From the NCBI RefSeq assembly GCF_003206135.1, contig NZ_PZJT01000014.1, forward strand, positions 64,385 to 96,703: a stretch of DNA of 32,319 nt, in the 5' to 3' direction. Shown piece by piece: positions 31,303-32,319 of the stretch. Below the pieces are notes generated by a model. The model was not told the DNA's origin. It ran no database searches and saw nothing but the letters and a program-made list of their open reading frames with translations. This DNA comes from Salinicola salarius. GTDB lineage: Bacteria; Pseudomonadota; Gammaproteobacteria; Pseudomonadales; Halomonadaceae. Position numbers and translations under genes: made by a program. Position 1 is the first letter of the stretch; each line of letters starts with the position of its first letter.

Positions 31303-32283
31303 CTACTCCTCCAGGCGAATGCTGATCTCGCCTCCAGTCAGCGCCCGTTCACCGGTATCCGTCATCACTACCAGGTTGCCCTGCCGGTCGACTTCGATCG
31401 CCGTGGCGGTATAGGACGTGCTGCCCTGGTGAATACGAATGGCATGACCAGCATAAGCATGCCTACGGTTCCACTGCGCTCGCCAGGCGCTGAAGCCTTG
31501 CCGCTCGAATTCAGGCAACATCGTCAACAAGGATTCGATCAGAGCCGCAGCGACATGATTGCGAGAGGGGGAATCGATCACGTCTGCGAGAGCCCCTATG
31601 GGCTGCCCTGCCGCCTTTCGCACAGCGTCATTCAGCGAGACGTTGACCCCAATACCGATGACTACCTCACAAGGCCCTTCGACGTCCCCGGTCACCTCGA
31701 GCAGAATGCCTGCAAGCTTTCGCCACTCGTCGTCGATGGCGATCAGAACGTCGTTGGGCCACTTCAAGGCAACATTGGCACCAAACGTTTCGACCACCTC
31801 AGCCAGCACCACGCCAACGGCTAGGCTCAGCCCTTCGAGCGCAGCTACACCCGATTCGAATCGCCATCCCAGGGAAAGAATTAGACTACCACCCCAACTG
31901 GTACTCCAGGACTTGCCTCGGCGTCCTCGGCCTGCCGTTTGACTTTCTGCCAGGCAGACCTCGCCATGGCCCGCACCATGCCGGAAGCGATCTCGCAGGA
32001 AGGTATTGGTGGAATCGAGCACATCCTCGACGAACAGCCGCTTGAGGTGGCGCCGAGGCCCGGCAGGAAGCTGCGCAACGATACTGGCCCCATCAAGAGA
32101 CTCCAGCGAGTTGACCAGGCGGTATCCGCGCCCCTTGACTGCCTCCAGTGGCAGATCCATTGCTTCCAGCTTCTTGAGCTGCTTCCAGACAGCCGTGCGC
32201 GAGACACCTAGATGTTCGCCTAGCTGCTGACCAGAGTGATAATTGCCATCGCCCAGCAGGCGTATCAGATCACCGATGCTCAT
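31303..32283 (-). CDS. birA: Bifunctional biotin-protein ligase / biotin operon repressor
   Basis: BirA makes biotinyl-AMP and transfers biotin to the carrier protein of acetyl-CoA carboxylase; with an HTH it also represses bio genes. The 326-residue product has an N-terminal winged helix (GQQLGEHLGVSRTAVWKQLK at 18-37, wing VKGRGYRL at 49-56). The ligase domain has STNTFL (91-96), GRGRRGKSW (118-126), KWPND (174-178, catalytic Lys174) and VIGIGVNV (about 208-215). A C-terminal SH3-like domain ends GGEISIRLEE. Both functions look intact. The ATG has only a weak upstream AG-rich site; 36 bases remain before the window edge. Confidence 0.97.
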   Translation of the reverse strand: MSIGDLIRLLGDGNYHSGQQLGEHLGVSRTAVWKQLKKLEAMDLPLEAVKGRGYRLVNSLESLDGASIVAQLPAGPRRHLKRLFVEDVLDSTNTFLRDRFRHGAGHGEVCLAESQTAGRGRRGKSWSTSWGGSLILSLGWRFESGVAALEGLSLAVGVVLAEVVETFGANVALKWPNDVLIAIDDEWRKLAGILLEVTGDVEGPCEVVIGIGVNVSLNDAVRKAAGQPIGALADVIDSPSRNHVAAALIESLLTMLPEFERQGFSAWRAQWNRRHAYAGHAIRIHQGSTSYTATAIEVDRQGNLVVMTDTGERALTGGEISIRLEE

Positions 32284-32319
32284 GAAGGATTATTGCCCAG
32301 CGAGAAAAGCGCCATTCTA

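Overview
The window is one strand of a gammaproteobacterial ribosomal-protein super-locus. All 41 protein genes and 4 tRNA genes lie on the minus strand, so transcription runs from high to low coordinates. The proteins closely resemble E. coli and Pseudomonas homologues. The order birA, tRNA-Tyr, tRNA-Gly, tRNA-Thr, tRNA-Trp, secE, nusG running straight into str-S10-spc-alpha resembles Pseudomonas and Oceanospirillales rather than Enterobacteriaceae, where the rif and str-S10 loci are far apart. GC-rich third positions and acidic proteins suggest a halophilic relative of Halomonas or Chromohalobacter (inference, genus not certain).

Layout in transcription order. (1) birA, 32283-31303. (2) A tRNA-Tyr/Gly/Thr operon, 31129-30820, with two candidate tandem promoters and a terminator. 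(3) tRNA-Trp, secE and nusG, behind their own candidate promoter at 30742-30713. (4) The rif cluster rplK, rplA, rplJ, rplL, rpoB, rpoC (29497-18468), with hairpin-rich gaps before rplJ and between rplL and rpoB. (5) The str operon rpsL, rpsG, fusA, tuf (18306-13981), with a promoter and a strong terminator. (6) The S10 operon from rpsJ to rpsQ (13805-8717) continuing into spc from rplN to rpmJ (8662-3143), with a near-consensus promoter before rpsJ. (7) The alpha operon rpsM, rpsK, rpsD, rpoA, rplQ (3013-40), with a candidate promoter at 3098-3070.

Together these genes encode the core RNA polymerase subunits alpha, beta and beta', elongation factors Tu and G, the SecY and SecE translocon subunits, NusG, and 33 ribosomal proteins. 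Several gaps carry hairpins where the family's autogenous controls (L10, S7, L4, S4) normally act. Many promoters have a GC-rich stretch right after the -10, which fits growth-rate or stringent control.

No gene-free stretch exceeds 300 bases; the longest gaps are 26862-27132 and 28102-28370. I see no mobile elements, CRISPR arrays, foreign-looking genes or pseudogenes, and no new gene system. The points of interest are regulatory: a missing tufB between tRNA-Thr and tRNA-Trp, an enlarged rpsJ-rplC gap, structured intergenic RNA, and a shared promoter-proximal sequence.
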